NCBI RefSeq assembly: GCF_006337065.1 | Contig: NZ_CP040872.1 | Span: 806,001 to 870,000, forward strand | DNA length: 64,000 nucleotides | Reading direction: 5' to 3' | DNA from: Agromyces laixinhei | GTDB taxonomy: Bacteria; Actinomycetota; Actinomycetes; Actinomycetales; Microbacteriaceae | In this document: positions 24,277 through 33,600 of the stretch, in pieces | Numbering within the stretch: position 1 is the stretch's first letter | How the letters are laid out: the number at the start of each line of letters is the position of its first letter | The notes under the pieces: generated by a model | Told to the model about the DNA's origin: nothing | Database searches by the model: none | The model's input: only the letters and a program-made list of their open reading frames with translations | Position numbers and translations under genes: made by a program

Positions 24277-25461
24277 ATGACAATTCACTACGCATTGCCC
24301 GTTTCAGCCGACTTCACGGCGCTCGCCGGAGCACACTATCCGGCGATCACGATCTACGCGTCGACGTCTCCCGTCGTCAGTGAGCGTGAGCGCGCAGAGG
24401 TCGCGGTGAAGAGCTCGTTCGACGAGGCGATCGAACGAGTGAAGGCGTCGGGCGCTGCGACCACCGAGCTCGACGCGCTCCGCCGCGAGCGCGACGCCGT
24501 GATCGCCGACCAGCAGCTCTGGGCGGGCCTCGCCCGGTCGCTCGCGATCTTCGTCGCCCCCGGGTTCACCGAGGTGTTCGTGCTGCCCAACCACCTCGAC
24601 GACGCCGTGCACGTCGGCTCGCATTTCACACTGGGCCAGCTGCTGCGGGCGCCGAGTCAAGACCAGGAGGCGTTCGCACTCACCCTCTCGGCCAACGAGT
24701 GGTCGCTGTGGCACGCCACCCCGACCGATCGGGCGGTGCGCCTCGACGTCGACGAGTCGCACGACAAGAGTCTCGACGACGCCACCAATCGCGACCCCGA
24801 GAACGACGACAAGCCGCGCGGCGGCAAGCACGGCGACCGGGGCGTGAGCGGCGACGAACGCAAGAAGGCCTTCCTCGAGCTCTACGCGAAGCGCGTCGCC
24901 GACGCCACCCGCCACGAGCTCCTGCAGCGCGACCCCGACGGGCATGTGCCGCTCTTCGTCTTCGCCGCCGAGCCGTTGCTCAGCCTCTTCATCGACCGGC
25001 TCCGCAACGGGCGTCGTCTGGTCGGCGTGCCCGGCGCGCCCGACCGGCTCGGCGCCGCCGAGATCGACGAGGCGCTTCGCGAGCAGCTCGGCCGGCTGAA
25101 CGTCGCCGAGGCCGACGGAGCGCTGCGGCAGCTCACCGAGGGCACCGCAGGGCGCGTCGAACGCGATCTCGCGGCGATCGCGAGGGAGGCGGCAGACGGC
25201 GCGGTCGAGGTGTTCTGGTTCGACTTCACGACCTCGGTGAACGGCACGCTCGACCGCGAGTCGGGCGCCGTCGAGTTCGCGAGCGGGAATGGCGGCGACG
25301 AGAAGCTCAGCGACGGCACCCACGCGGGAGACCTGCTGCCGCAGCTCGCGCTGCTCGTCATGTCGAAGGGCGGCAGGGTCGTCACCGTGCGAAGCGATGA
25401 CCTCGACGGCACGGTCTGGTCGGGACCGGCGATGGCCGAGTTGAGGTTCGCGTTGGCGTAA
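24277..25461 (+). CDS. baeRF (bacterial archaeo-eukaryotic release-factor-like) family protein
   Basis: 394-residue cytoplasmic protein resembling the baeRF families (family 11-like), bacterial relatives of eRF1/Pelota proposed to act on stalled ribosomes or stress RNAs. The match rests on the order of blocks: YPAITIYASTSPVVSERERA, LWAGLARSLAIFVAPGFTEV, VGSHFTLGQLLRAPSQDQEA, an acidic disordered insert (about 155-190), VPLFVFAAEPLLSLFIDRLR, and a C-terminal QLALLVMSKGGRVVTVRSDD. No GGQ-type loop is seen. GGGAGG precedes the ATG. Function is unproven in bacteria. Confidence 0.72.
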   Translation: MTIHYALPVSADFTALAGAHYPAITIYASTSPVVSERERAEVAVKSSFDEAIERVKASGAATTELDALRRERDAVIADQQLWAGLARSLAIFVAPGFTEVFVLPNHLDDAVHVGSHFTLGQLLRAPSQDQEAFALTLSANEWSLWHATPTDRAVRLDVDESHDKSLDDATNRDPENDDKPRGGKHGDRGVSGDERKKAFLELYAKRVADATRHELLQRDPDGHVPLFVFAAEPLLSLFIDRLRNGRRLVGVPGAPDRLGAAEIDEALREQLGRLNVAEADGALRQLTEGTAGRVERDLAAIAREAADGAVEVFWFDFTTSVNGTLDRESGAVEFASGNGGDEKLSDGTHAGDLLPQLALLVMSKGGRVVTVRSDDLDGTVWSGPAMAELRFALA

Positions 25462-25480
25462 GGCGGCGGCACGGATTGGT

Positions 25481-25846
25481 TCAGCGGGCGGCGCCGACCC
25501 GTTCGCGAAGGGCGTCGGCGCGCTCACGCAGGGGAATGACGAAGCCCTGCCGCCAGCGGAAGCGGATGACGATCTCCTGCGCGTGTGCGTCTTCGATCAT
25601 CGCCTCGACGTGGCACTCGGTGAGTGCGCCGGGCCGGTCCGTTCGCGGCGGCGTCTCGCGCAGTTCGAGCCAGAGGCTCTCGGGGTGGGGCACGACGCCG
25701 GGGTTCGCGGCGACGAGTTCGAGGCTCCAGCCCGCGCTCGCGCAGAGGCCGTAGCCCGAGACATGGATCAGCCGGGTGTCGGTGTTCTCGAAGACGGTCG
25801 CTCGAAAGTCGGCGGCCGAGTATTCGCAGTGCTGCGATCCGTTCAT
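25481..25846 (-). CDS. Hypothetical protein, 121 aa
   Basis: Not recognised. Soluble, beta-rich, with ESLWLELRETPPRTDRP and a C-terminal RWRQGFVIPLRERADALRER that could be a helix. TACCTT ends 7 nt before the ATG, a leaderless start pattern shared with neighbours, which supports expression. It is convergent with the baeRF gene and divergent from the F420-type oxidoreductase gene. Confidence 0.6.
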   Translation of the reverse strand: MNGSQHCEYSAADFRATVFENTDTRLIHVSGYGLCASAGWSLELVAANPGVVPHPESLWLELRETPPRTDRPGALTECHVEAMIEDAHAQEIVIRFRWRQGFVIPLRERADALRERVGAAR

Positions 25847-25996
25847 TCCGCCGAAGGTAGCGGGTCGGAACTGAGACGGCCTCAGTGCTGGCGCTGAGTT
25901 TTCCGGGCCACCTCCTGTGCCGCCGAGCCCATCGGTACGACCGACCAGAGGCACGACCGGCCCAGAGGGACGGGCCCGGCCCCTAGGGTGGAACGC

Positions 25997-27001
25997 ATGC
26001 GATTCGGAATGTTCGTTCCCCAGGGTTGGCGCTACGACCTCGTCGGCATCGAGCCGGCCGAGCACTGGCAGACGATGCTCTCGCTCGCCGAGTACGCCGA
26101 TGCTCCCGACTCGGTGTGGGAGTCGATGTGGGTCTACGATCACTTCCACACCACGCCAGTGCCCTCGGCGACCGAGGCGACCCACGAGGCGTGGAGCCTC
26201 ATGGCCGCGTTCGCCGCGTCGACGTCACGCGTGCGCGTAGGCCAGATGTGCACGTGCATGAGCTACCGCAACCCCGCCTACCTCGCGAAGGTCGCCGCCA
26301 CGGTCGACCACGTCTCGGGCGGACGCCTCGAGATGGGCATCGGCGGCGGCTGGTACGAGCACGAATGGCGTGCCTACGGCTACGGCTTCCCGTCGATCCC
26401 CGAGCGGCTCGGGCGCTTGCGCGAGGGCGTCGAGATCATGCGCCAGGCCTGGACCACCGGCAGTGCGACGCTCGACGGCACCTACTACCAGGTCGACGGT
26501 GCGATCGTGCAACCGCAGCCGGTGCAACCGGGCGGCATCCCGATCTGGATCGCCGGCGGCGGCGAGAAGGTGACGCTGAAGATCGCGGCGAAGTACGCGT
26601 CGTACACGAACTTCGTCGGTTCGCCCGAGGTGTTCACGCACAAGAGCGAGGTGTTGCGTGCGCACTGCGAGAAGGCGGGCACCGACTTCGAGGCGATCAC
26701 CCGCTCGTCGGAGTTCTTCGTCGTGATCGGCACCGATGCGGCAGACGTCGCTGCGCGCCTCGACCGCATCGAAGCGCGGGTCGCGCCGTACCTCGGGCCC
26801 GATGCGACGGAGCGCTTCATGGCCGAGTATCGTGCCGGCGGCCCGGCCACGCTCGTCGGGACGCCCGACGACATCGTCGCGCGACTCGAGGAGCGCAGCC
26901 GGCTCGGCCTCGGCTATGCGATCAACTACTTCCCCGAGGCGGCCTACGACCGTTCCGGGCTCGAGCTCTTCGCGTCGGAGGTCGTGCCGGCGCTTCGGTA
27001 G
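25997..27001 (+). CDS. F420-dependent LLM class oxidoreductase (Rv1855c group)
   Basis: 334-residue TIM-barrel oxidoreductase of the luciferase-like superfamily, in the actinobacterial group predicted to use coenzyme F420. It begins MRFGMFVPQGWRYDLVGIEP and has WESMWVYDHFHTTPVPSATE, VGQMCTCMSYRNPAYLAKVA and GRLEMGIGGGWYEHEWRAYG, all typical of that group. The substrate is unknown. I chose ATG 25997 over GTG 25988 because TAGGGT ends 7 nt upstream of the ATG (leaderless pattern). Its 3' end overlaps the antisense hypothetical gene by about 58 bases. Confidence 0.88.
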   Translation: MRFGMFVPQGWRYDLVGIEPAEHWQTMLSLAEYADAPDSVWESMWVYDHFHTTPVPSATEATHEAWSLMAAFAASTSRVRVGQMCTCMSYRNPAYLAKVAATVDHVSGGRLEMGIGGGWYEHEWRAYGYGFPSIPERLGRLREGVEIMRQAWTTGSATLDGTYYQVDGAIVQPQPVQPGGIPIWIAGGGEKVTLKIAAKYASYTNFVGSPEVFTHKSEVLRAHCEKAGTDFEAITRSSEFFVVIGTDAADVAARLDRIEARVAPYLGPDATERFMAEYRAGGPATLVGTPDDIVARLEERSRLGLGYAINYFPEAAYDRSGLELFASEVVPALR

Positions 27002-27519
27002 CGGGCATCCCGCCATCCGCTCGCGGGGCGGGCGATGCCCGCGTCATCCGTGACGGTTGCGTAGGGCAGCGCGAGCAGGTCGCCGGCGTCGAGATCGCCG
27101 GGCAGGGCGATCGGAGCGGGCGCGAGGCATCCGCTCGCCGCCGTCAGGAGCGTGGGGGCGACTCGCGCGACCGAGGTGCGCCCGATGAGTCGCGCCTCGG
27201 CCCATACCGGTTCGAGGGCGCTGAGATCGGCATCGATCGTCGCGGTGCGATTGCCGTGCCGAGCGGATGCCTCGAGCACCCGCACGACGACGACGCCGGA
27301 GTTTCTCGTCGCGGAGGCGAGCCGGCCACTCGTGCCCGGCGCGGCCGCCGGCCCGAGATGCACGGCGGGTGTGCCGCACAGCTCGGCGAGGCGCAGCAGC
27401 GACACGCCGCCGACCGAGACGTCGCTCGTCGAGGCCGTCGTGGCCGCCGGCCAGTGATCACCGGCGATCGGGTCGGGAATCGAACGACGCAGCGTCGGCA
27501 GGATGCGAGTGAGCGTCAT
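26944..27519 (-). CDS. Hypothetical protein, 191 aa
   Basis: Not assigned to a known enzyme. It starts MTLTRILPTLRRSIPDPIAG, which I have the impression recurs as a conserved N-terminus of small Microbacteriaceae proteins, and contains ARLIGRTSVARVAPTLL and PGDLDAGDLLALPYA. It has no membrane segment. GGAG lies upstream of the ATG. The last 19 codons overlap the 3' end of the oppositely oriented oxidoreductase gene, so the C-terminus may be a recent extension. Confidence 0.55.
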   Translation of the reverse strand: MTLTRILPTLRRSIPDPIAGDHWPAATTASTSDVSVGGVSLLRLAELCGTPAVHLGPAAAPGTSGRLASATRNSGVVVVRVLEASARHGNRTATIDADLSALEPVWAEARLIGRTSVARVAPTLLTAASGCLAPAPIALPGDLDAGDLLALPYATVTDDAGIARPASGWRDARYRSAGTTSDAKSSSPERS

Positions 27520-27622
27520 CGTCGGCTCCGCGGTCTGGGCATGTTTCAGTTCTACGCCCGACCGTGGTGCGGTCGCCCGTTTGTTACGTCACCTGAGTGT
27601 GACGTCGCACGAGCTGCGGCGG

Positions 27623-27898
27623 CTACGCGGCGAGGGCTTCGTCGAGCTTCTCTGAGAGCTCGGAGTCGGTCGGCTCGGTGAAGTGCGTGCCGTCGGGGAA
27701 GACCACGACCGGGATCTGCGTGCGGCCGCTGATCGCCTTCGCGCGGTCAGCACCGTCGGCGACGGTTTCGAGGTCGATGTAGTCGTACTCGACGCCGCGG
27801 CGGTCGAGCAGCGCCTTCGAGCGCCGGCAGTCGCTGCACCACTCGGCGCCGTACATCGTGACGAGGGCAGGGTTCAGGTCAGTAGCAGGGGAAGCCAT
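27623..27898 (-). CDS. Mycoredoxin/glutaredoxin-like protein
   Basis: 91-residue thioredoxin-fold oxidoreductase. EWCSDC (Cys21, Cys24) is the redox site, and IPVVVFPDGT with its cis-Pro is the thiol-binding loop; this pattern is that of mycoredoxins, which reduce mycothiol mixed disulfides in actinobacteria. TAGGTT ends 6 nt before the ATG, so the message is probably leaderless. The 120 bases upstream carry only short CTCAGCGTCA duplicates. Confidence 0.88.
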   Translation of the reverse strand: MASPATDLNPALVTMYGAEWCSDCRRSKALLDRRGVEYDYIDLETVADGADRAKAISGRTQIPVVVFPDGTHFTEPTDSELSEKLDEALAA

Positions 27899-28019
27899 AC
27901 CAATAACCTACGTGGGTACCGTGTCGAATATTCCCGGGCCCGCCGGTTCCTGCGCGTCATCGTCCCTCAGCGTCATGGTTCCTCAGCGTCAGGGCGGGCC
28001 CGACCGCGTCTGCCGGCTT

Positions 28020-29438
28020 CTACGCGGTGTCTTCCCACGGGAGCTCAGGCCATTCCGATTCGAGGAGGTTGGCGAGTCGGGTGGGTGAGGTGGTGGCGGT
28101 GCGCCAGGTGCCGTGGGGGTCGAGCCAGGTGGGTGGTCGGATCTGGGGTGCGCCGTGGTGCATTCGGATGCCCCATCCGGAGGTGTCGATGGTGCGGTGG
28201 TGGTACCAGCAGAGGAGTACGCCGTTGTCGGTGTGGGTGGGGCCGCCGCGGTTGTCGGGGGTGACGTGGTGGATTTCGCACCAGGCGGCGGGCACGGTGC
28301 AGCCGGGGATGAGGCAGCCGCCGTCGCGGAGGGTGATGGCGCGGCGTTGGTGTGGGGTGAAGCAGCGTTCGGGGGAGCCGAGTCGGGTGATGCGGCCGGC
28401 GTCGTTGAGGGTGATGATCTGGATGCCGCCGGTGCAGATCATGTGTCGAGCCGCGCGGAGCGAGACGGGCAGGCTGATGCCGTCGGCGTGGGCGGCGCCG
28501 CGGCCGGCTTCGAGGTCGGCGTCTCGGACGCTGACGAGTACGGTGGGGGCGGCGCCGCCGATGCTGGGGTGTTCGCCGGAGCGGGCGGCGGTGTCGATGA
28601 TCGCGGCGAGCACGTCGTGGCGTTGCTGGTCGGTGGTGCGGGTTTCGGCTTGTACGGCGAGGTCGGCTCGTTCGGCCTCGGTGAGGAATCCGCCGCCGGA
28701 GCGTGGGGAGAGGTGGGCGTCGAGGAGACGTTGCAGTTTCGCGGCGATCTCTGGCAGGAGTTCACCGCTCAGGCCGATCAGCCCGTCACGTGCGCGGCCG
28801 AGTCGGAGGCCGCGGCGGCGCATGGCGCGTTCATCGTCGGGTTCGGGGCCGTCTTGGTCGAGGAAGCCGGCCCATGCTCTGGCTTGCACGGCCAGTTCGT
28901 CGGCGGACGCCCGCACCGGTGCGCCGTCACCGGTACCGGTGGCCTGCTCGACGAGTGCACGCTCGGCGGTGTCGAGGTGGGCGGGGTCGGCGACGGTGCG
29001 GGTGCGCCCGAGTTCACGGATGATGGTGTGTGCGGCGTCGAGGCCGAGGCCGCCCGCGGTCAGCGCGGCAGCGACGTGCGGGTGCTCGGGGGCCAGCGGT
29101 TCACCGGTGAATCCGGCACGGGGGCGGGTCGCCGCCCCGACGGTGACGCGGCGGCGTGCCTCGCTCCCGGAGACCTGTGTCACCCGTTCGAGGAGTTCAA
29201 CGGGCGAACGGCAGCCCTTGCGTGCCGAGAGTCGTTCGGCGCCGAGCTCGACCCGGCTGCGTTCGGCGACCTCGCCCGCGAGGGCCGCGCGGTGCGCGTC
29301 GACCTCCCGGCCGAATGCTTCGTAGGCGCCGGCCACGAGCAGCAACTCCTCGTCGTCGAGGCGCTGAGGCGTGTCGACGGCGAACACGGCGGCGAGTTGC
29401 GCGCCGATCTCGTCGAGCGCCTCTCGAATGCCTGCCAT
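28020..29438 (-). CDS. DUF222/HNH endonuclease-signature protein (13E12 family)
   Basis: 472-residue protein with an N-terminal helical DUF222 region (about 10-340) and a C-terminal HNH nuclease domain: CLIPGCTVPAAWCEIHHVTP, then NRGGPTHTDNGVLLCWYHHR, which has the zinc-knuckle cysteines, HH and NH residues. These 13E12-type proteins are multicopy in actinobacteria and suspected to be remnants or carriers of selfish DNA; no cellular role is proven. ATG 29438 with AGGATCAGGGGT upstream begins the conserved part. Confidence 0.85.
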   Translation of the reverse strand: MAGIREALDEIGAQLAAVFAVDTPQRLDDEELLLVAGAYEAFGREVDAHRAALAGEVAERSRVELGAERLSARKGCRSPVELLERVTQVSGSEARRRVTVGAATRPRAGFTGEPLAPEHPHVAAALTAGGLGLDAAHTIIRELGRTRTVADPAHLDTAERALVEQATGTGDGAPVRASADELAVQARAWAGFLDQDGPEPDDERAMRRRGLRLGRARDGLIGLSGELLPEIAAKLQRLLDAHLSPRSGGGFLTEAERADLAVQAETRTTDQQRHDVLAAIIDTAARSGEHPSIGGAAPTVLVSVRDADLEAGRGAAHADGISLPVSLRAARHMICTGGIQIITLNDAGRITRLGSPERCFTPHQRRAITLRDGGCLIPGCTVPAAWCEIHHVTPDNRGGPTHTDNGVLLCWYHHRTIDTSGWGIRMHHGAPQIRPPTWLDPHGTWRTATTSPTRLANLLESEWPELPWEDTA

Positions 29439-29578
29439 ACCCCTGATCCTGCCACTGCCCACCGACATTCCACCGCCCCGCGAAACCCAGCACAACCAGC
29501 CATTTCAGGAGCGCGATATGGAAGCCGGATACCGCCTGGTTCCTTCGAGATCAGCAGGAGCGTGCAACGAGAGAATGG

Positions 29579-30028
29579 TCACGACCGGGAGGCGTAGTCG
29601 CTGACGTACAGGCCGGGAAGAACCTCGCGGTCGCGTTCATGTGCGAATCCCGCTGCCTCGTAGAGCCGTCGCGCGGGGAGGTTGTCGCGACCGGTCGAGA
29701 CGACGACGCGTGGTGCAGTCTGGAGCACTCGCCTGACGAGCCTCGCGCCGATTCCGCGCCGGTGATGGGCCGGGTCGACCACCAGGCGATCCACATCCAC
29801 GGTGCCGTCGTCGACCTGGTAGGCGAGCGCTCCGACGATCCGGCCGTTCTCGGTCTCCAGCAGCCAGTGAAGGCCCGCCGCAACCAGCTCATCCTCACTC
29901 TCACGCAATGCCGGAATGCGGTCGTCGCGAATCAACGCGGCCTCGACGGCATAGGCGACACGTTGCAACCGAACCAACGATGCGGCGAAGTCGCCTACCT
30001 CGTCTGCCGCCACCTCCAACTCGACCAT
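29579..30028 (-). CDS. GNAT-family N-acetyltransferase
   Basis: 149-residue acetyl-CoA-dependent acyltransferase. VDRLVVDPAHHRRGIGARLV is the acetyl-CoA pyrophosphate-binding motif A (RRGIGA), and NLPARRLYEAAGFAHERDRE is motif B. The substrate is unknown. ATG 30028 is preceded by GAGGATGAG; it lies alone, divergent from the YdeI-like gene. Confidence 0.85.
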   Translation of the reverse strand: MVELEVAADEVGDFAASLVRLQRVAYAVEAALIRDDRIPALRESEDELVAAGLHWLLETENGRIVGALAYQVDDGTVDVDRLVVDPAHHRRGIGARLVRRVLQTAPRVVVSTGRDNLPARRLYEAAGFAHERDREVLPGLYVSDYASRS

Positions 30029-30165
30029 GGGCTCATCCTCGCAGCAACCGACTGCCACTCGGCCGGAACGAAGCCGGCCACGCTCCCGACACGACTCGCC
30101 GCGACGATTCGAGCCACTGACGGCCGCCCTTTCCGCTCAGCCGCCGACGTGGAAGACTCGGCGCC

Positions 30166-30600
30166 ATGCGATTCGAGACGACGATGTCCCAGGTCGGCAA
30201 CAACACCGGCATCGAGGTGCCGCCCGAGGTGATCGAGGCGCTCGGCGCCGGCAAGAGACCGCCCGTCGTCGTGATCGTGAACGGCTACGAGTACCGCAGC
30301 ACGGTGGCGGTCATGGGTGGCCGGTTCATGATCTCGTTCAGCTCCGACAAGCGTGCAGCGAGCGGAATCCGCGGCGGCGACCCGATCGTCGTCGACCTCG
30401 ACCTGGACACGGCACCGCGCACGGTCGAGGTGCCGGCCGATCTCGCCGCAGCCCTCGAGGCGTCGGGTGCTCGGGCGGCGTTCGACGCCCTTTCGCCGAG
30501 CGCGAGGAAGGCGCATGTCACGGCAGTCGAAGGCGCCAAGGCCGCCGAGACCAGGCAGCGCCGCGTCGACGGAATCGCGGCGAAGCTCTCGAACGTGTGA
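30166..30600 (+). CDS. DUF1905/YdeI-like (OmpD-associated) protein
   Basis: 144-residue protein. Residues 1-85 are a DUF1905 beta-barrel (MRFETTMSQVGNNTGIEVPP, then VVVIVNGYEYRSTVAVMGGR). The C-terminal SPSARKAHVTAVEGAKAAET is the YdeI/bacteriocin-protection helical motif (family pattern: PSxxREYxxWIxxAKxxETR). The molecular role is unknown. It is convergent with the nuclease/helicase gene, 36 bases apart. Confidence 0.8.
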   Translation: MRFETTMSQVGNNTGIEVPPEVIEALGAGKRPPVVVIVNGYEYRSTVAVMGGRFMISFSSDKRAASGIRGGDPIVVDLDLDTAPRTVEVPADLAAALEASGARAAFDALSPSARKAHVTAVEGAKAAETRQRRVDGIAAKLSNV

Positions 30601-30636
30601 CCTCGCTGTCGGCGCCCTCCACGCTCGGCGCCGCCG

Positions 30637-33600
30637 TCAGCGCACGCCGACGAGCCGGATGAACGCGCTGAGCTGCGCCACCCCGTCGGGTGTGTATGGC
30701 AGGGCGTCGAGCAATCCGGGCGAATAGAGCAGATACGCCGCCCACTTGGCGCGCGAGATCGCCACGTTCAGCCGGTTCTTCAGCAGCAGGAACTCGACAC
30801 CCCGAGGCGCCGCCGCGGCGGAGGATGCGGCGAGCGAGACGATCGCGACCGCCGCCTCCTGCCCCTGGAACTTGTCGACCGTGCCGACCGGCACCTCGGT
30901 GAGCCCGGCAGCATCGAGGGCGGCGCGCACGACCGTGAGTTGGGCGTTGTAGGGCGTCACGACGATGAGGTCGCGTTGCGTCAGCGGGCGAGCGGTTGCC
31001 GCGGCATCCGTCGCCCCTGCCGTCGCTGAATCCACACCGTCGACCCAGTCGCGCCCGAGTAGCGAGCGCGCGAGTTCGACGACCGCCGCCGCCTCTTCGG
31101 GCGACGACGTGGTGTTGCCGACGTGCTCGATGGGCAGGGCCGTGACGCCGGGGGCGACACCGTCGAGCGACCGCTGCGAGGCCGCAGGATGCGAGTGCAG
31201 TTCGCCCTCGTACGAGAGCGACGACACCGGCCCCGCGACGGCGGGATGCATACGCCGGCTCTCGGCGAGGAAGTAGCCGAACTCGGCGGGCAACACGTCG
31301 TGGCCGTCGGTGATCCAGCCGAGCGCCGAGGTGTCGATCGGCTCAGGGTGGTTGCCCTGACTGACCTGTGGCAACTGCTGCGGATCGCCGAGCAGCAGCA
31401 GGTTGCGTGCGCCGACCGCCGAGGCGATGGTCGAGGCGAGCGAGAACTGACCCGCCTCGTCGATGACGAGCAGGTCGAGCGAGCCGCGCGGCACCCGGTT
31501 GTCGTTCGAGAAGTCCCAAGCGGTGCCGCCGACCACGTACCCCGACGCGTCGTGCGCCGCCGTGTACTCGGCGACGCCGTTCTTCGCGATGAAGGTGTAG
31601 GCGTGGTCGCCGGGATCCTTCGCGTCTTTCGGCGCCTTCGCGACGAGTTCGGGGTCGAGGCCCGCCCGCACGACCGCGTCGAGCACGTTCTCGACGACGG
31701 CGTGCGACTGGGCGACGACGCCGATCTTCCACGCGTGCCGACCCACGAGCTCGGTGATGACATGGGAGGCGAGGTACGTCTTGCCGGTGCCGGGCGGACC
31801 CTGCACCGCGAGGTACGAGTCGTCGAGGTCGCGGAGCGACGCGGTGACGGCGGCGACGTAGTCGTGCGTCGGCCCGAGTGGCGCGAGGCCGTTGCCGCTG
31901 CGGGTGCGCGGCGGGATGCGCCGCAGCACGTCGACGGAGGGGTTCGCCGGCCAGCGCGGGAAGGCGCGATCGAGGTGCTGCGCCCACTCGAGGATCGCCC
32001 CCTGCTGCCGACCGGCCGGCGGCGGGGTGCCGGGGGCGATCGCGAACGGCAGCTCCTGCCACTCGACCCCGGCGACGGCCGTCTCTTCGATGAGCACTCC
32101 ATCGTCGAACACCTCGAGCACCCTCACCGAGTGCCAGGCTCGCGACCCCGGCCGCAGCGAATTGCTCGGGAACGGCGCGGGCGGCTCGTAGAGCGCGATC
32201 GGCTCACCGCCGACGCTGAACTTCGATCCGGGCGCGATGCGGCCGCGCAGTCGCACCTGCCGTCGATCGACGCGGTGGTGGTCTTCGCGGTACCAGCGCT
32301 GCACCACGGCGGATGTCACGGGGTCGACGACGAGCACATCGCGGTGATCTTCCCACGCCTCGAGCGGCTGCTCGACGCGGAAGTAGTGCGACCACCAGAA
32401 GCTCTTCGCCTCACGGTCGTGATAGTCGATGGCGGCCGCCGCGAGCGCAAGGGCCGTGTGGTCGGCGTCGCGGTCGGGGTCGTCGGGCGGGCCCGCGACC
32501 GATTGCAGGTGCACCGCCAGCGGGGTGGGCTCGTAGACCTTGCCCGCCGCCTTGGCCGCCGCGACGATGAGCGACTCGGGCACGGGTTCGACGCCCGCCT
32601 CGCGCGCGAGCCCGAGCAACCAGTCGCGCAGCCGCAGCGTCGAGACGCAGTCGTAGCGGTTGTAGTCGGCAAGGTCGTCGAGCACGTGCTGGGCGGCCGC
32701 CGCGCCGACGAGCCCGGTGACGGGATCGACCCCACCGGTCGCGGCGAGTTCGCGCGCCCGCACGTACTCGAGGATCGAGTCGCCGCCCGACTTCACGTCG
32801 GCCTCGCGAAGTTCGGTGCCCATGTAGAGCGGTTCGAGCTTCTTGATCGAGTAGGAGCGACTGCCGACGCGCACCGCGCGCTTGACGATCGGGTAGAGGT
32901 CGACGAAGACGCCGTCGGCGAGCAATTGGTCGACCGCGGCCTCGCCGACGCCGTGCCGCGCGGCCATCGCGAGCAGGTGCGTGCGCTCGTAGCTCGCGTA
33001 GTGGTAGATGTGCATGTGCGGATGCGCCGCCCGGCGCAGCGCCACGAGCTCGAGGAACTGCTCGAGTGCGACCCGCTCTTCGGCGAAGGAGTGCGCCCAG
33101 AGCGGGGTGAACTGCTCGGCGTCGTCGACCATGCCGAAGAGGTAATCGAGCCCCCAGTCGTCGCTGGCGCCCTCGGTGTAGAGCGGGTCGCCCTCGAAGT
33201 CGAAGAACAGGTCGCCGGCGTCGGGCTCGGGAATTGCGGCGAGTGAGGGCGCATCGCGCACGACGACGGGCGGCGGCAGCGGCGGGTCGTCGGGGGAGCG
33301 GAGGCTCGAAGCATCCAGTGCGAGCTCTGCCGCCTCGGCCTCGAGCTGCAGCCGCGCCTGCACCCGCAGGTTCTCGATCGTCGCGTCGAGTACGCCGGGT
33401 ACCGGCCCAGCGGATGCCGCGAGCTCGTCGATCGTCGTGATGCCGGCGTCGAACAGGGCGACGCGCTGCGTGACCCTGAGCCCCGCGACGAGCAGCACGT
33501 CACGATGCGCCTGCACTTCGAGGTCGCACGTGGCGCACCGGCCGTCGAGCGAGTAGCGCGGGTCGCCCCACGCGACGGGGCCCGACTCGGCGACGCGGTC

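Noticed and set aside
24304..25527. Long open frame antisense to the baeRF-like gene
   Set aside because: Low-complexity mirror frame; the plus-strand protein has ordered family blocks and a good ribosome-binding site.
28113..29597. A 494-codon Gly/Val-rich open frame opposite the DUF222/HNH gene
   Set aside because: The complementary frame has the DUF222 and HNH motifs; this one is a mirror artefact of third-position GC bias.
31123..33246. A 707-codon plus-strand frame opposite the nuclease/helicase
   Set aside because: All helicase and nuclease motifs are on the minus strand; the plus-strand frame is Arg/Val/Glu-rich noise.
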